Shown: piece by piece, positions 1 through 8,441 of the stretch
Numbering within the stretch: the first letter of the stretch is position 1
How the letters are laid out: the number at the start of each line of letters is the position of its first letter
Source: Defluviicoccus sp.
GTDB taxonomy: Bacteria; Pseudomonadota; Alphaproteobacteria; MPNO01
Length of the DNA stretch: 44,853 nucleotides
Direction of reading: 5' to 3'
NCBI GenBank assembly: GCA_028820505.1
Contig: JAPPIT010000002.1
Location: 1 to 44,853, forward strand
Translations under genes and position numbers: made by a program
The notes under the pieces: model-generated
Seen by the model: only the letters and a program-made list of their open reading frames with translations
The model's database searches: none
What the model was told of the DNA's origin: nothing

Positions 1-74
1 GGATGGTCGGCCTTCGCCGACCATGACGGAAGAGAACGGATGAAGCGGTTCCGACGAAAACGGATCCGCTCTAG
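1..74. repeat. Partial copy of a long palindromic repeat
   Basis: This is the right arm of a palindromic element that recurs, inverted, at 3786-3911. The shared part runs from the GGTCGGC...GCCGACC hairpin core through CATGACGGAAGAGAACGG and AAGCGGTTCC to the terminal GGATCCGCTCTAG, with only a handful of differences by eye. The left arm would lie outside the window. The end CTAG is also the first four bases of the next repeat (71-441), so the two elements abut or one inserted into the other. Confidence 0.75.
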
Positions 75-441
75 CGTCCTGATCGAGAAGTTCGCATGAC
101 TTCGGGTTGGCGATGCGATCTCCCCGCCCCCTTCTTGTCACCCCGGACTTGTTCCGGGGTCCAGGCCTGCCCCGGACCGCGATCCGGGGAAACCGGGCGA
201 GAGCGGCGCCTGACGGTCTGGACCCCGGATCAAGTCCGGGGTGACAGCGGGGGACACGGATGGGCGGTGCGGGCATCCCGCAATCCGAGCCTCGACCGGA
301 CCGATACGCCGGAAACCCACGGGTAACCAAGCCATACACCCGGTCCACCAAAGTTAAACCGGACAGCAGTGGACTTGTTCCGGGCATGCCGTGATTTGGG
401 CGCTTGGCCAATGCACTAGAACTTCTCGATCAGGACACTAG
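71..441. repeat. MITE-like element with 23-bp terminal inverted repeats
   Basis: Positions 71-93 and 419-441 are inverted copies of each other (CTAG, one variable base, then GTCCTGATCGAGAAGTTC), matching at 22 of 23 bases. They enclose about 325 bp with no plausible gene. CTAG at both outer ends gives a TA dinucleotide at each edge, as left by IS630/mariner-type transposition, so a non-autonomous element of that type is my inference. No transposase is present in the window. A separate palindrome (137-245) sits inside it. Confidence 0.6.
137..245. repeat. Paired palindromic repeat units (CCCCGGACTTGTTCCGGGG type)
   Basis: The unit GTCACCCCGGACTTGTTCCG...CCAG at 137-164 is repeated in inverted orientation at 218-245 with one difference, and each unit is itself partly palindromic. 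A shortened match, ACTTGTTCCGGG, recurs at 373-384. This family of short dispersed repeats is common between genes in alphaproteobacteria. It could fold into a large cruciform or stem-loop RNA. No function can be read from it. Confidence 0.7.
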
Positions 442-532
442 GCTATGCTCGGCCGTTATTGAACGGGCCCCGGGCCGGGGCCATGTCGGGATTCAGGCGT
501 AGTCTTCGATTCCAGTGCCGGAGGGCCGGGAA

Positions 533-2056
533 ATGTCGTTGTTCGCCGATTTTTCGATGGCCAGCATCAACGTGCTGACGACCCTGTTCGTGTTTGCCGC
601 CGCCGTCGTCTTTCTGATCGTCGCGGCGATGTTCGTCATCGACGTTACGCAAACCGCGGACGCGGTGCGGCGCAATTACCCCGTCATCGGCCGGTTCCGG
701 CGCCTCTTCACCACCCTCGGCGAGTATTTCCGCCAGTATTTTTTCGCCATGGACCGCGACGAGATGCCGTTCAACCGGGCGGAGCGGGACTGGGTCTACA
801 AGTCCTCGCGCGGCGTCGACAACACGATCGCGTTCGGTTCGACGAAATCGCTGCTGCCGGCGGGCACGGTCATCTTCGTCAACTGCCCGTTTCCCAAGAT
901 CGACGAGGACAGCGAGCCCGCGCCGGCGCTGACCATCGGCCCCTACGCCAGACAGCCCTATGTCGCGCAATCCGTGATCAACATTTCCGGCATGAGTTTC
1001 GGCGCGATATCGCAGCCGGCGGTCCAGGCGCTGTCCAAGGGCGCCGCGCTCGCCGGCTGCTGGCTCAATACCGGCGAGGGCGGTCTGGCCCCGTACCATC
1101 TCGAGGGCGGCTGCGATCTCGTGTTCCAGATCGGCACCGCGAAGTACGGCGCGCGCGATGCCGACGGCAATCTGAGCGACGACCGGCTGCGCGCGCTGGC
1201 GGCCCACGAACGGATCCGGATGTTCGAGCTCAAGCTCAGCCAGGGCGCCAAGCCGGGCAAGGGCGGCATTCTGCCGGCCGCCAAGGTCACCGAGGAAATC
1301 GCCGGGATCCGCGGCATCCCCGTGCACACGGATTCGATCTCCCCCAACCGGCACCTCGATATCGATTCGGTCGCCGACCTGCTGGACGTCATCGGCCGGA
1401 TCCGGGACGTCACCGGGAGGCCGGTCGGCTTCAAGACGGTGGTCGGCGCCTATGGCTGGATCGAGAGCCTGTGCCGGGAAGTCCACAAGCGCGGCATCGA
1501 ATCCGCGCCCGACTTCATCACCGTCGATTCCGGCGACGGCGGCACCGGGGCGGCGCCGATGCCGCTGATGGACAATGTGGGCATGCCGATCAAGGAGGCG
1601 CTCCCGGTCGTCGTCGACATTCTCACACGCTACGGCTTGCGCGAGCGCGTCAGGGTGATCGCGTCGGGCAAGCTGATCACGCCGGCCGAAGTCGCGTGGG
1701 CGTATTGCGTCGGCGCCGACTTCGTGGTGTCGGCGCGCGGCTTCATGTTCGCGCTCGGCTGCATTCAGTCGCTGAAGTGCAACAGGAACACCTGCCCCAC
1801 CGGGATCACCACTCACGACCGCCGGCTGCAGCGCGGGCTCGACCCGGAAACCAAATCGGTGCGGGTCAGGAACTTCGTCGAGAAGCTGCGCTACGGCACC
1901 GGGATCATCAGCCATTCCTGCGGGGTCTCCCATCCGCGGGCGCTCAAGCGCTATCACTGCCGGATCGCTTCGGGAGACGGCAAGTCGATACCCCTCGACG
2001 AGCGGTACCCGGTTCCCGATATATATCCCGAGTACGCGTCCCGAGAAGCCTCATAG
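533..2056 (+). CDS. FMN-binding glutamate-synthase-family protein, membrane-anchored
   Basis: A 507-residue protein matching the glutamate synthase central/FMN domain as a stand-alone protein. The N-terminus has one hydrophobic segment (about residues 11-35), so the enzyme is probably anchored to the inner membrane facing the cytoplasm. The FMN-barrel motifs ISGMSFGAIS, NTGEGGL, QIGTAKYG, KPGKGG and VDSGDGGTGAAP appear in the usual order. A C-x5-C-x4-C motif (CIQSLKCNRNTC), which in GltB holds the [3Fe-4S] cluster, is intact. The glutamine amidotransferase domain and the C-terminal GXGXG domain of full GltB are absent, so it cannot use glutamine alone; its substrate is unknown. I chose ATG 533 because GGAGG lies 8 bases upstream; a GTG at 515 is the alternative. 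It is followed after 31 bp by the acetolactate-synthase-like gene, probably in one transcript. Confidence 0.88.
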   Translation: MSLFADFSMASINVLTTLFVFAAAVVFLIVAAMFVIDVTQTADAVRRNYPVIGRFRRLFTTLGEYFRQYFFAMDRDEMPFNRAERDWVYKSSRGVDNTIAFGSTKSLLPAGTVIFVNCPFPKIDEDSEPAPALTIGPYARQPYVAQSVINISGMSFGAISQPAVQALSKGAALAGCWLNTGEGGLAPYHLEGGCDLVFQIGTAKYGARDADGNLSDDRLRALAAHERIRMFELKLSQGAKPGKGGILPAAKVTEEIAGIRGIPVHTDSISPNRHLDIDSVADLLDVIGRIRDVTGRPVGFKTVVGAYGWIESLCREVHKRGIESAPDFITVDSGDGGTGAAPMPLMDNVGMPIKEALPVVVDILTRYGLRERVRVIASGKLITPAEVAWAYCVGADFVVSARGFMFALGCIQSLKCNRNTCPTGITTHDRRLQRGLDPETKSVRVRNFVEKLRYGTGIISHSCGVSHPRALKRYHCRIASGDGKSIPLDERYPVPDIYPEYASREAS

Positions 2057-2087
2057 GCGGGACCGCCAACCTCTCGAGGAACATGCG

Positions 2088-3776
2088 ATGAGCACCGTCG
2101 ATTTCGCCGCCGCCGAAGCGGCCGACAGGCCGATGCGGGCGTCCGACCTGTTGGTCCGGGCGCTGGAAAACGAGGGCGTGAAGTACGTCTTCGGCGTCCC
2201 CGGAGAAGAAAATCTCGATTTTCTCGATTCGCTCCGCACGTCGAGCATCGAGCTGATCCTGACCCGGCACGAGCAGTCGGCGGGCTTCATGGCTGCCACC
2301 TACGGCCGGCTGACCGGCGAGGCCGGCGTGTGTCTGGCGACGCTCGGACCGGGCGCGACCAACCTGGTGACGGCGGCGGCCTACGCGCAGCTGGGCGCCA
2401 TGCCGATGATGATGATCACCGGCCAGAAACCGATAAAGTCCAGCAAGCAGGGCCGCTTCCAGATCGTCGACGTGGTGTCGATGATGCGCCCGATCACCAA
2501 GTTCGCGAAGCAGATCGTCAACGGCAACACGATCCCGAGCGTCGTCAGGGAGGCGTTCAGGCTGGCCGAGGAAGAGCGGCCGGGCGCGGTGCATATCGAG
2601 CTGCCCGAGGACATCGCCGCCGAACGGGTCGACGCCCAGCCCCTGTTCCCTCCGACGACGACGCGGCGGCCGCATTGCGACCCGCTGGCCGTCGACCGGG
2701 CCGTCGACATGATCCGCTCGGCGAAGCGCCCGCTGCTGCTGGTCGGAGCCGGCGCCAACCGCAAGCGGATCATCGCGGCGCTCGAGGCCTTCGTCGGCAA
2801 GACGGGAATCCCCTATTTCGATACCCAGATGGGCAAGGGGGTCATCGGCCGGTTTCACGATCTCCATATCGGCACGGCGGCGCTGTCGGACGGCGATTAC
2901 GTGCACTGCGCCATCGACCGCGCCGACCTCGTGATCAATGCCGGCCACGACGTCGTCGAGAAGCCGCCTTTTTTCATGGAGCACGGGGGCAAGAAGGTCA
3001 TCCACGTCAACTTCAGCCCGAGCGAGGTCGACGAGGTCTATTTTCCGCAGCTGGAGCTGGTCGGCGACATCGCTTCGAGCTTCGAACGCCTCGCCGAACG
3101 GCTGGAGCCGCAGCCGGGGCACGAGTTCGACTATTTCATGCGGGTGCGGAAGGAAGTCCAGGCGCACATCGCCGAGCGCGCCGACGACGGGTCGTTCCCG
3201 CTATTGCCCCAGCGCATCGTCGCCGACGTGCGCGCCGTCATGCCGCCCGACGGAATCGTCGCGCTCGACAACGGCACCTACAAGATCTGGTTCGCGCGCA
3301 ACTATCCGGCCCGCCAGTCGAACACGGTGCTGCTCGACAACGCGCTGGCGACCATGGGGGCCGGGCTGCCGTCGGCGATGATGACGGCCATGATGTATCC
3401 GGATCGCCGGGTGATGGCGATCTGCGGCGACGGCGGCTTCATGATGAACAGTCAGGAGCTGGAGACCGCCGTGCGCCTGGGCCTCGACCTGACGGTTCTG
3501 ATACTGCGCGACGATGCCTACGGCATGATCCGCTGGAAACAGGCCGATGCGGGCCTGCCCGACTGGGGGCTGGGATACGGCAATCCGGATTTCGTCGACT
3601 ATGCCGGGAGCTACGGCGCGGCGGGTCACCGCGTCGGCGCGGCGGACGAGCTCGCGCCGCTGCTGGAAAGCTGTTTCCAGGCCGGCGGAGTCCATGTCGT
3701 CGAGGTGCCGATCGACTATCGCGAGAACCAGCGCGTTCTGATCGACGAGCTGGCCGAGCGCGTCTGCCTCCTGTGA
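2088..3776 (+). CDS. Acetolactate-synthase-like TPP-dependent enzyme
   Basis: A 562-residue member of the IlvB/AlsS family of thiamine-diphosphate enzymes. The catalytic glutamate is E62 in the motif RHEQSAGF. The central domain and the TPP/Mg motif follow, starting with GDGGFMMNSQELE near residue 447 and including the usual DDAYGMI. Acetolactate synthases join two pyruvate molecules with loss of CO2. No regulatory small subunit (ilvN) is nearby, which fits a catabolic AlsS-type enzyme or a related carboligase rather than the branched-chain biosynthetic enzyme. GAGGA lies 9 bases before the ATG. It follows the FMN glutamate-synthase-like gene by 31 bp, and a large inverted repeat begins 9 bp after its stop. 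Substrate specificity cannot be settled from sequence. Confidence 0.88.
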   Translation: MSTVDFAAAEAADRPMRASDLLVRALENEGVKYVFGVPGEENLDFLDSLRTSSIELILTRHEQSAGFMAATYGRLTGEAGVCLATLGPGATNLVTAAAYAQLGAMPMMMITGQKPIKSSKQGRFQIVDVVSMMRPITKFAKQIVNGNTIPSVVREAFRLAEEERPGAVHIELPEDIAAERVDAQPLFPPTTTRRPHCDPLAVDRAVDMIRSAKRPLLLVGAGANRKRIIAALEAFVGKTGIPYFDTQMGKGVIGRFHDLHIGTAALSDGDYVHCAIDRADLVINAGHDVVEKPPFFMEHGGKKVIHVNFSPSEVDEVYFPQLELVGDIASSFERLAERLEPQPGHEFDYFMRVRKEVQAHIAERADDGSFPLLPQRIVADVRAVMPPDGIVALDNGTYKIWFARNYPARQSNTVLLDNALATMGAGLPSAMMTAMMYPDRRVMAICGDGGFMMNSQELETAVRLGLDLTVLILRDDAYGMIRWKQADAGLPDWGLGYGNPDFVDYAGSYGAAGHRVGAADELAPLLESCFQAGGVHVVEVPIDYRENQRVLIDELAERVCLL

Positions 3777-3785
3777 TCGCGGGTG

Positions 3786-3911
3786 CTAGAGCGGATCCGT
3801 TCTGGTTGGAACCGCTTCATCCGTTCTCTTCCGTCATGGTCGGCCTTCGCCGACCATGACGGTGAGAAGACAGGGGTAAAGGCGCTTCTATCTGAAACGG
3901 ACAGGCTTTAG
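3786..3911. repeat. Long imperfect palindrome, inverted copy of the repeat at 1-74
   Basis: The left arm (CTAGAGCGGATCCGTTCTGG...) and right arm (...CTGAAACGGACAGGCTTTAG) are imperfect inverted repeats around the hairpin core GGTCGGCCTTCGCCGACC. The element lies between two convergent genes, 9 bp after the TPP enzyme stop and 12 bp before the isomerase stop. It could therefore act as a bidirectional terminator, though it lacks a T-tract. Its left arm is the inverted counterpart of 1-74. Confidence 0.7.
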
Positions 3912-3923
3912 GCGACGCCCCGC

Positions 3924-4553
3924 CTACCATCCGCCGGTGGCCAGCCACTCCTCCAGGAGCTCCATCTTCTCCAGCCCGAAGAAGGGCTCGCCGTCGACGA
4001 TGAAGAACGGCGAGCCGAACGCGCCCGCCGCCAGCGACTCGTCCACCGCCGCGCGCAGCAGGAGGGCCGCCTCGCCGCTGTCGAATCCATCGCGCAGGGC
4101 CGCGCTGTCCACGCCTTCCGACGCGGCGATCGCGGTCACCGTTTCCGGCGTGCCGATGTCGGCCCCTTCCTGCCAGCAGGCGCGCAGCAGCCTCTTCGCG
4201 ACCGGCTTGGCGCGTCCGGGGTCGTGGCGGCGCAGCCAGTGGAAGGCGCGCCCGGCGGCGAGCGGGCGGGGCTGGACCCGGCCGGAACCCAGCGGCGGCG
4301 ACAGCGCGACGCCGTGGCGGCGGCAATAGCGCTCCGCGTCGCGCTGCGCATAGGGACCCTTGAGCGGCGTCTCCGGGATCGGCTTCAGGCCCATCACCTT
4401 GAGCACCGAAATGCCGGTCAGCATCGAGCGCCAATCCGCCTCGCGCCCGTACTTCGCCGCCAGCGCGTCGACCCGCAGGCTCGCCAGGAACCCGAACGGC
4501 GAGATGAAATCGAAATAGAAGAGAACCGGCGCGGGCCGCGGTTCGACGGTCAT
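3924..4553 (-). CDS. 2-hydroxychromene-2-carboxylate isomerase family (DsbA-like)
   Basis: A 209-residue thioredoxin-fold protein of the DsbA/HCCA-isomerase family. The N-terminal strand and active-site loop read FYFDFISPFGF, with the serine that replaces cysteine in the glutathione-using isomerases (about S18). The C-terminal thioredoxin signature GSPFFIVDGEPFFG is also present. NahD-type members isomerise 2-hydroxychromene-2-carboxylate in naphthalene breakdown using glutathione, but many homologues have other, unknown substrates. The gene is convergent with the TPP enzyme and stands alone, and there are no naphthalene genes in the window. Family assignment is secure; the reaction is not. 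Confidence 0.86.
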   Translation of the reverse strand: MTVEPRPAPVLFYFDFISPFGFLASLRVDALAAKYGREADWRSMLTGISVLKVMGLKPIPETPLKGPYAQRDAERYCRRHGVALSPPLGSGRVQPRPLAAGRAFHWLRRHDPGRAKPVAKRLLRACWQEGADIGTPETVTAIAASEGVDSAALRDGFDSGEAALLLRAAVDESLAAGAFGSPFFIVDGEPFFGLEKMELLEEWLATGGW

Positions 4554-4686
4554 CGTATGACGGCTCCCGACATGCGGCCGGCATTGTAGCCGGAGGGCGC
4601 CTCGAGCGTAGCCCGCTTCGACCGCTCCGGTTGACCGAAGCAGGGCCGGGTGACATCAACCGGCGGCCGAAAGGAGGAATCGGGGA

Positions 4687-5715
4687 ATGTCTGGAACCGA
4701 TGGCGGCGAGGCAACTCGTCGCCGCACCGCGGCCCCGCCCTGCGTCGTCGTCACCCACGACCCCACGCCGGAGGTGCGCGGCGCCTACCGGAGAGAGCTC
4801 GGCGCCCGCTGCGAGCTGCTTTTCCTGCCCGATCTCGCGCCGGCGGACCGGAACGCCGCGCTTGCGCGTGCGAGTGCGCTGATCGCCTGGAACCCCCGGA
4901 TCGAGATCGGGGCCGCCGATGTCCATGCGATGACGTCGCTCGGCTTCGTCCAGCTGATGACCGCGGGCGTCGATCACGTGCCGCTGCATCTCTTTCCGCG
5001 CGATGTGCCGATCGCCTCCAACGCGGGCGTTTTCGCCGGTCCGATGGCGGAGTTCGCGCTCGCCATGACGCTGGCCGCGGCCAAGCGCCTGCCGGTCGAG
5101 CACCGGGAGATGCGGGACGGGCGGTTCAACCAGTTCGCCGTCAACAGGACGCTCGACGGGGCGGTGTGCGCCATCCTCGGCTTCGGCGGCGTCGGGCGCG
5201 CGGCGGCGTGGCTTTTCGGGGCGCTGGGCGCGGAGATCTACGCCATCAACCGCAGCGGGAAGACCGACGAGAAAGTGGCGTTCATCGGCACGCTGGCGGC
5301 GCTGCGAACCGCGCTCGACGCCGCCGATGTCGTCCTCGTCTCGCTGTCGCTCACCGGCGCGACGGCGGGGCTGATCGGCGCGCGCGAGCTGGGCTGGATG
5401 AAGGACGACGCGATCCTGGTCAACGTCGCGCGCGGCGAGATCGTCGACCAGGACGCGCTCTACCGCCATCTGGTCGACAACGGCCGGTTTTTCGCATGTC
5501 TGGAATCGTGGTGGATCGAGCCGGTGCGGCACGGCGAGTTCCGGATCGAGCACCCGTTCCTCGACCTGCCCAACGTCATCGCCGCGCCGCACAATTCGGC
5601 GAGCGTCCCCGGCGCGCATCTCGATGCGGTGCGAAGCGGCGCGCGCAACGTCCGCCGGTGGCTGGACGGCGAGGCGCCCCGGAACCTGCTGGGCGCGGAC
5701 GAGCGCGGCGCCTGA
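4687..5715 (+). CDS. D-isomer-specific 2-hydroxyacid dehydrogenase
   Basis: A 342-residue NAD(P)-dependent 2-hydroxyacid dehydrogenase. The Rossmann motif GFGGVG lies at 165-170, within ILGFGGVGRAAAWLFGALG. The catalytic arginine is R249 in NVARGEIVDQ. A glutamate in the CLESWW segment (about 275) and H302 in APHNSA complete the usual triad. The strand after the Rossmann motif ends AINRSG, with a basic residue where NAD-specific enzymes carry an acid, which hints at NADP(H). A strong Shine-Dalgarno sequence, AAGGAGGA, lies 8 bases before the ATG. It reduces a 2-oxoacid to a D-2-hydroxyacid or the reverse; the substrate is unknown. It stands alone, followed by about 350 bp with no clear gene. 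Confidence 0.88.
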   Translation: MSGTDGGEATRRRTAAPPCVVVTHDPTPEVRGAYRRELGARCELLFLPDLAPADRNAALARASALIAWNPRIEIGAADVHAMTSLGFVQLMTAGVDHVPLHLFPRDVPIASNAGVFAGPMAEFALAMTLAAAKRLPVEHREMRDGRFNQFAVNRTLDGAVCAILGFGGVGRAAAWLFGALGAEIYAINRSGKTDEKVAFIGTLAALRTALDAADVVLVSLSLTGATAGLIGARELGWMKDDAILVNVARGEIVDQDALYRHLVDNGRFFACLESWWIEPVRHGEFRIEHPFLDLPNVIAAPHNSASVPGAHLDAVRSGARNVRRWLDGEAPRNLLGADERGA

Positions 5716-6066
5716 GGATCCGATCGAACTCCGGGCCGCTCCTCCATACGGCCCCGCTACCGGTGGGAGGGCTCTTCCGGGTCCGGGTTGTCCGGACGGG
5801 TCGAATCCCGGCCCATGTAGACGCCGCGCTCCCAGCTGCGCCCGAGGGGATCGGCAACGCCGATCTCCATGCGTCCGATGCCGGCGGTCTCGATCTCCGC
5901 CATACCCACGCCGCTCACCCGTTTCCTGCCGCGGGAGGAGATCGACCGGCTCCACCGGGTGCCGGTGCGCTCGATGACGGCGGCGGATCGCAGAAAGACG
6001 ACTCCAGCCTGCCGCCGGCGCGAGGGTTGATCGCGTACAATTCGGGTCCGCGCCCGCGAAGAACCG
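5716..6066. other. 350-bp gap without a recognised gene
   Basis: Between the hydroxyacid dehydrogenase and the convergent hydrolase. A minus-strand frame stays open from 5757 into the hydrolase gene, and its part near 5757-5900 (a stretch beginning MAEIETAGIGRMEIGVADPL) has a coding-like composition, but there is no Shine-Dalgarno sequence before its internal ATG and I do not recognise it. It may be the degraded tail of a lost gene. No terminator hairpin was seen. Confidence 0.3.
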
Positions 6067-6957
6067 TCAGGGCAATCCGCGGGGCGGCCCCAGGCCATCG
6101 ATGAACCCGCGCAGCGAATGGTTGAACGCATCCACTTGCTCGCGGAACGAAAAGTGACCCGCCTGGTTGAGTACGACCATCCGGGCGTGGCGTTCGGTCG
6201 CCGCGATCACGTCGAACAGCGCCTGACCCTGGGCGATCGTCGCGGTGGGATCGTTGTAACCCCACATTACCTGCGTGGGGCGGCGCACGCCCTGGTCGCG
6301 CAGCCGGGCGAAGGTGTCCTCCTTGTCCCGGGCGAGACGGGGCATGAAATATGAGGACCGGAGCCCCCCGGCTTCCATTTTTTCCAAAGCCTCTCGGCCT
6401 TTCGGCAGGGCCGCGACGGCACAGACCTCATCGAGCCAGGCCTCCGTGATGTGCCCGGTGCCGTACGAATAGCGCTCGATGATCCAGCGCTGGCTCTCGC
6501 GGCTCAACCTGGGCTCGGGCGGGTTGGCGAGCACGATCTCGCTTCGCGGAACTCCCGGCGCCAGCGTATTGGAGTCGACGACGACGCAGGAGCGGATACG
6601 CTCGGGATGGTCGAGGGTGAGCCGGCAAACCAAGTAACCGCCGCGCGAGTGCCCGACGACGTGGACGTCCTCAAGCCCAAGCGCCGCCAGGAACCCGTGG
6701 GCGTGCCGGACCACCGCCGCCATGCTGTAATCGTCGTTCTTCGGGTTGTCGGTATAGCCCTGGCCCAGCTTGTCGACCGCGAACACGCGATACCACCGGC
6801 TCAGACCCTGGACGTTGAGTTCCCAGTCCCACGCCGACTCCGCCAGATTCTGCGACCCGAATTGACCACCGTGGAACAGCACCAGCGGCGCGCCCTCGCC
6901 GGCCGTGAAATAGCGTGTCCGGATTCCGTCCACTTCGATGAATTTGGCTTCGTTCAT
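6067..6957 (-). CDS. Alpha/beta-fold hydrolase (MhpC/BphD-like)
   Basis: A 296-residue alpha/beta hydrolase. The nucleophile elbow is GHSRGG with S104, the acid is D236 in MWGYNDP, and the histidine is H268 in NQAGHFSF, so the triad is complete. The oxyanion-hole HGG lies near residues 29-31. The family includes carbon-carbon hydrolases of meta-cleavage products as well as esterases and epoxide hydrolases. The general look (ring-fission-product hydrolase) and the catabolic surroundings suggest a role in aromatic breakdown, but this is inference. I chose ATG 6957 (MNEAKFIEVDG), the usual start of the fold; ATG at 6996 is an alternative adding 13 residues. It is divergent from the TTT binding-protein gene. 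Confidence 0.85.
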   Translation of the reverse strand: MNEAKFIEVDGIRTRYFTAGEGAPLVLFHGGQFGSQNLAESAWDWELNVQGLSRWYRVFAVDKLGQGYTDNPKNDDYSMAAVVRHAHGFLAALGLEDVHVVGHSRGGYLVCRLTLDHPERIRSCVVVDSNTLAPGVPRSEIVLANPPEPRLSRESQRWIIERYSYGTGHITEAWLDEVCAVAALPKGREALEKMEAGGLRSSYFMPRLARDKEDTFARLRDQGVRRPTQVMWGYNDPTATIAQGQALFDVIAATERHARMVVLNQAGHFSFREQVDAFNHSLRGFIDGLGPPRGLP

Positions 6958-7301
6958 CGACCCGGCCAGCCTTGCCCCTGTCGGTCTTGCCGCCATCTCC
7001 GTCTCTTGAACTTCATTGTCATGGGGTGCGTCCGGCTTCGCAACCCGCACTGCCCTCCCCGGCTGGTCCGGTGTCTGGCCTGACCCGGGAAGAGCGGTCG
7101 GGTTCGACCGACGAAACGCCGTTGCCGGCGGTCGCGATCGGTCGGACAGCCGCAATTCGCGGCTGCGGCAGGAACCCGATCGTTTGGAATATCGTTCTGG
7201 ACGGGCAGCAAAACTGTATCTCGCCGAAAACGACATCTGTTAAGCTCACTTGCAAAAAGCGAAACGTGACAACCACGTTCGTCAATGAAGGAGGAAACGA
7301 A
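6958..7301. promoter_or_regulatory. Intergenic region between divergent hydrolase and TTT operon
   Basis: About 340 bp that should hold the promoters of both divergent genes. Close to the TTT binding-protein gene, the right end is less GC-rich and contains the inverted repeat AACGTG-N5-CACGTT (7263-7279), 8 bases before the Shine-Dalgarno sequence AAGGAGG (7288-7294). This is a possible operator or leader hairpin. No convincing -35/-10 pair was found. Confidence 0.35.
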
Positions 7302-8399
7302 ATGAGAGCCATATCTCGCCTGTTCATGGGTCTCGCCGGTCTCGCGCTCGTCTCCGGGATCGGATCGGCTACGGCTCATGCGCAGTTCTACAAGGGCAAG
7401 ACCCTCAACGTGATCATCAACTATGCGCCAGGCGGCAACACCAGCATCCAGGGTCGGCTGCTCATGCGGTTCATGCCCAAATACATCCCGGGCACGCCAC
7501 GAGTGGTCATTCGCAACATCGCCGGCGCGGGCGGCAAGGTCGGAACCAATTTTCTCGGCATCAAAGCCAAGCGCGACGGCTACACGATGGGCGTTTTCAC
7601 GATCAGCCTGCTGAGCGAGGTCCTCAAGGATCCGGCGCTGCAGGTCAGCCACTCCGACCTGATCTTCATCGGCGGTCTCGGCTCCCAGGAAGTCGCCTAT
7701 ATCCGCAAGGACCATCCGCCGGGCATCCAGAAGCCTTCGGACCTGTTCAAGATCACAGAGCCGTTCAGGACCGGCGGCCATGCGCCGACCAATACCAAGG
7801 ACATGGGCACCCGGCTCGCCCTCGACCTTCTGAAAGTGCCGTATCGTCATGTGCACGGCTTCAAGTCGGGCGCAATGCTGCGCAAGGCGGTACAGCAGAA
7901 CGAGCTTCAGTACTCTTCCGACTCGACGCCCGGGTTCCGCGGCCGGGTCGAGCCCATCATGGTAAAGGAAGGGATCGTCACGCCGCTGTTCCATACAGGC
8001 GTTCCGACCCCGGACGGCAAGGGCCTGACGGCGCATCGCGACTACCCGGACGTCCCGAGCTATCTCGACCTATACCGCATGAAGTTCGGCAAGGACGCCA
8101 TGCCCTCCGGCAAGCTGTGGGAGGGTTATCTGCTGATCTCGGTGATGCGGGCCAATATCCTGCGGGCCGTGTTCCTGCCGCCCAACTCGCCTCAGGAAGC
8201 GGTGGACATCCTACGCAAGGCCTACGACGCGACGATGAAGGACCCGCAATACCTGGAGGAATACAAGAAGCTCAACAAGGGCCTGCCCTCGCCGATCAAG
8301 GGAGAGCCGGGACAAAAGTTCTTGCTCGATCAGGTGAAGAACGCCGACCCGGAGTTGGTAGCTTTCCTGACGGCTTACGCCGACAAGGTCCGCAAGTGA
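7302..8399 (+). CDS. TTT-family solute-binding protein (TctC/Bug)
   Basis: A 365-residue extracytoplasmic binding protein of the tripartite tricarboxylate transporter family. A Sec signal peptide (MRAISRLFMGLAGLALVSG...) ends at AHA-Q near residue 27. The first strand of the mature protein, GKTLNVIINYAPGGNTS, is the diagnostic Bug-family start with the ligand-binding glycines. A very strong Shine-Dalgarno sequence (AAGGAGGAAA) precedes ATG 7302. Bug proteins deliver carboxylates (citrate, tricarballylate, aromatic acids and others) to the TctA/TctB membrane part. The fused permease follows after a 13-bp stem hairpin. The ligand is unknown. Confidence 0.9.
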   Translation: MRAISRLFMGLAGLALVSGIGSATAHAQFYKGKTLNVIINYAPGGNTSIQGRLLMRFMPKYIPGTPRVVIRNIAGAGGKVGTNFLGIKAKRDGYTMGVFTISLLSEVLKDPALQVSHSDLIFIGGLGSQEVAYIRKDHPPGIQKPSDLFKITEPFRTGGHAPTNTKDMGTRLALDLLKVPYRHVHGFKSGAMLRKAVQQNELQYSSDSTPGFRGRVEPIMVKEGIVTPLFHTGVPTPDGKGLTAHRDYPDVPSYLDLYRMKFGKDAMPSGKLWEGYLLISVMRANILRAVFLPPNSPQEAVDILRKAYDATMKDPQYLEEYKKLNKGLPSPIKGEPGQKFLLDQVKNADPELVAFLTAYADKVRK

Positions 8400-8441
8400 T
8401 CGGCCAACGTCCTGATGCATTCATGACGGGTTAGTCTCCCT

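Noticed and set aside
137-245. Possible CRISPR-like repeat units
   Set aside because: Only two units, in inverted rather than direct orientation, with no regular spacers or cas genes.
96-326. Short open frame inside the MITE-like element
   Set aside because: It lies across palindromic repeats and has no ribosome-binding site or recognisable product.
443-1957. A 504-codon open frame on the minus strand opposite the glutamate-synthase-like gene
   Set aside because: It is an antisense frame kept open by high GC; its translation is arginine/aspartate-rich, low in complexity and without recognisable domains, while the plus frame has clear motifs.
2088-3776. Biosynthetic acetolactate synthase (ilvB)
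   Set aside because: No ilvN or ilvC is nearby and the gene is paired with a glutamate-synthase-like protein, so I did not assign a biosynthetic role or symbol.
3817-5955. A 712-codon minus-strand frame spanning the isomerase and hydroxyacid dehydrogenase
   Set aside because: It crosses two well-supported genes in the wrong frame and shows no motif.
6972-7301. Upstream in-frame extension of the TTT binding-protein gene
   Set aside because: It would place more than 100 residues before a perfect signal peptide that has its own strong Shine-Dalgarno sequence.
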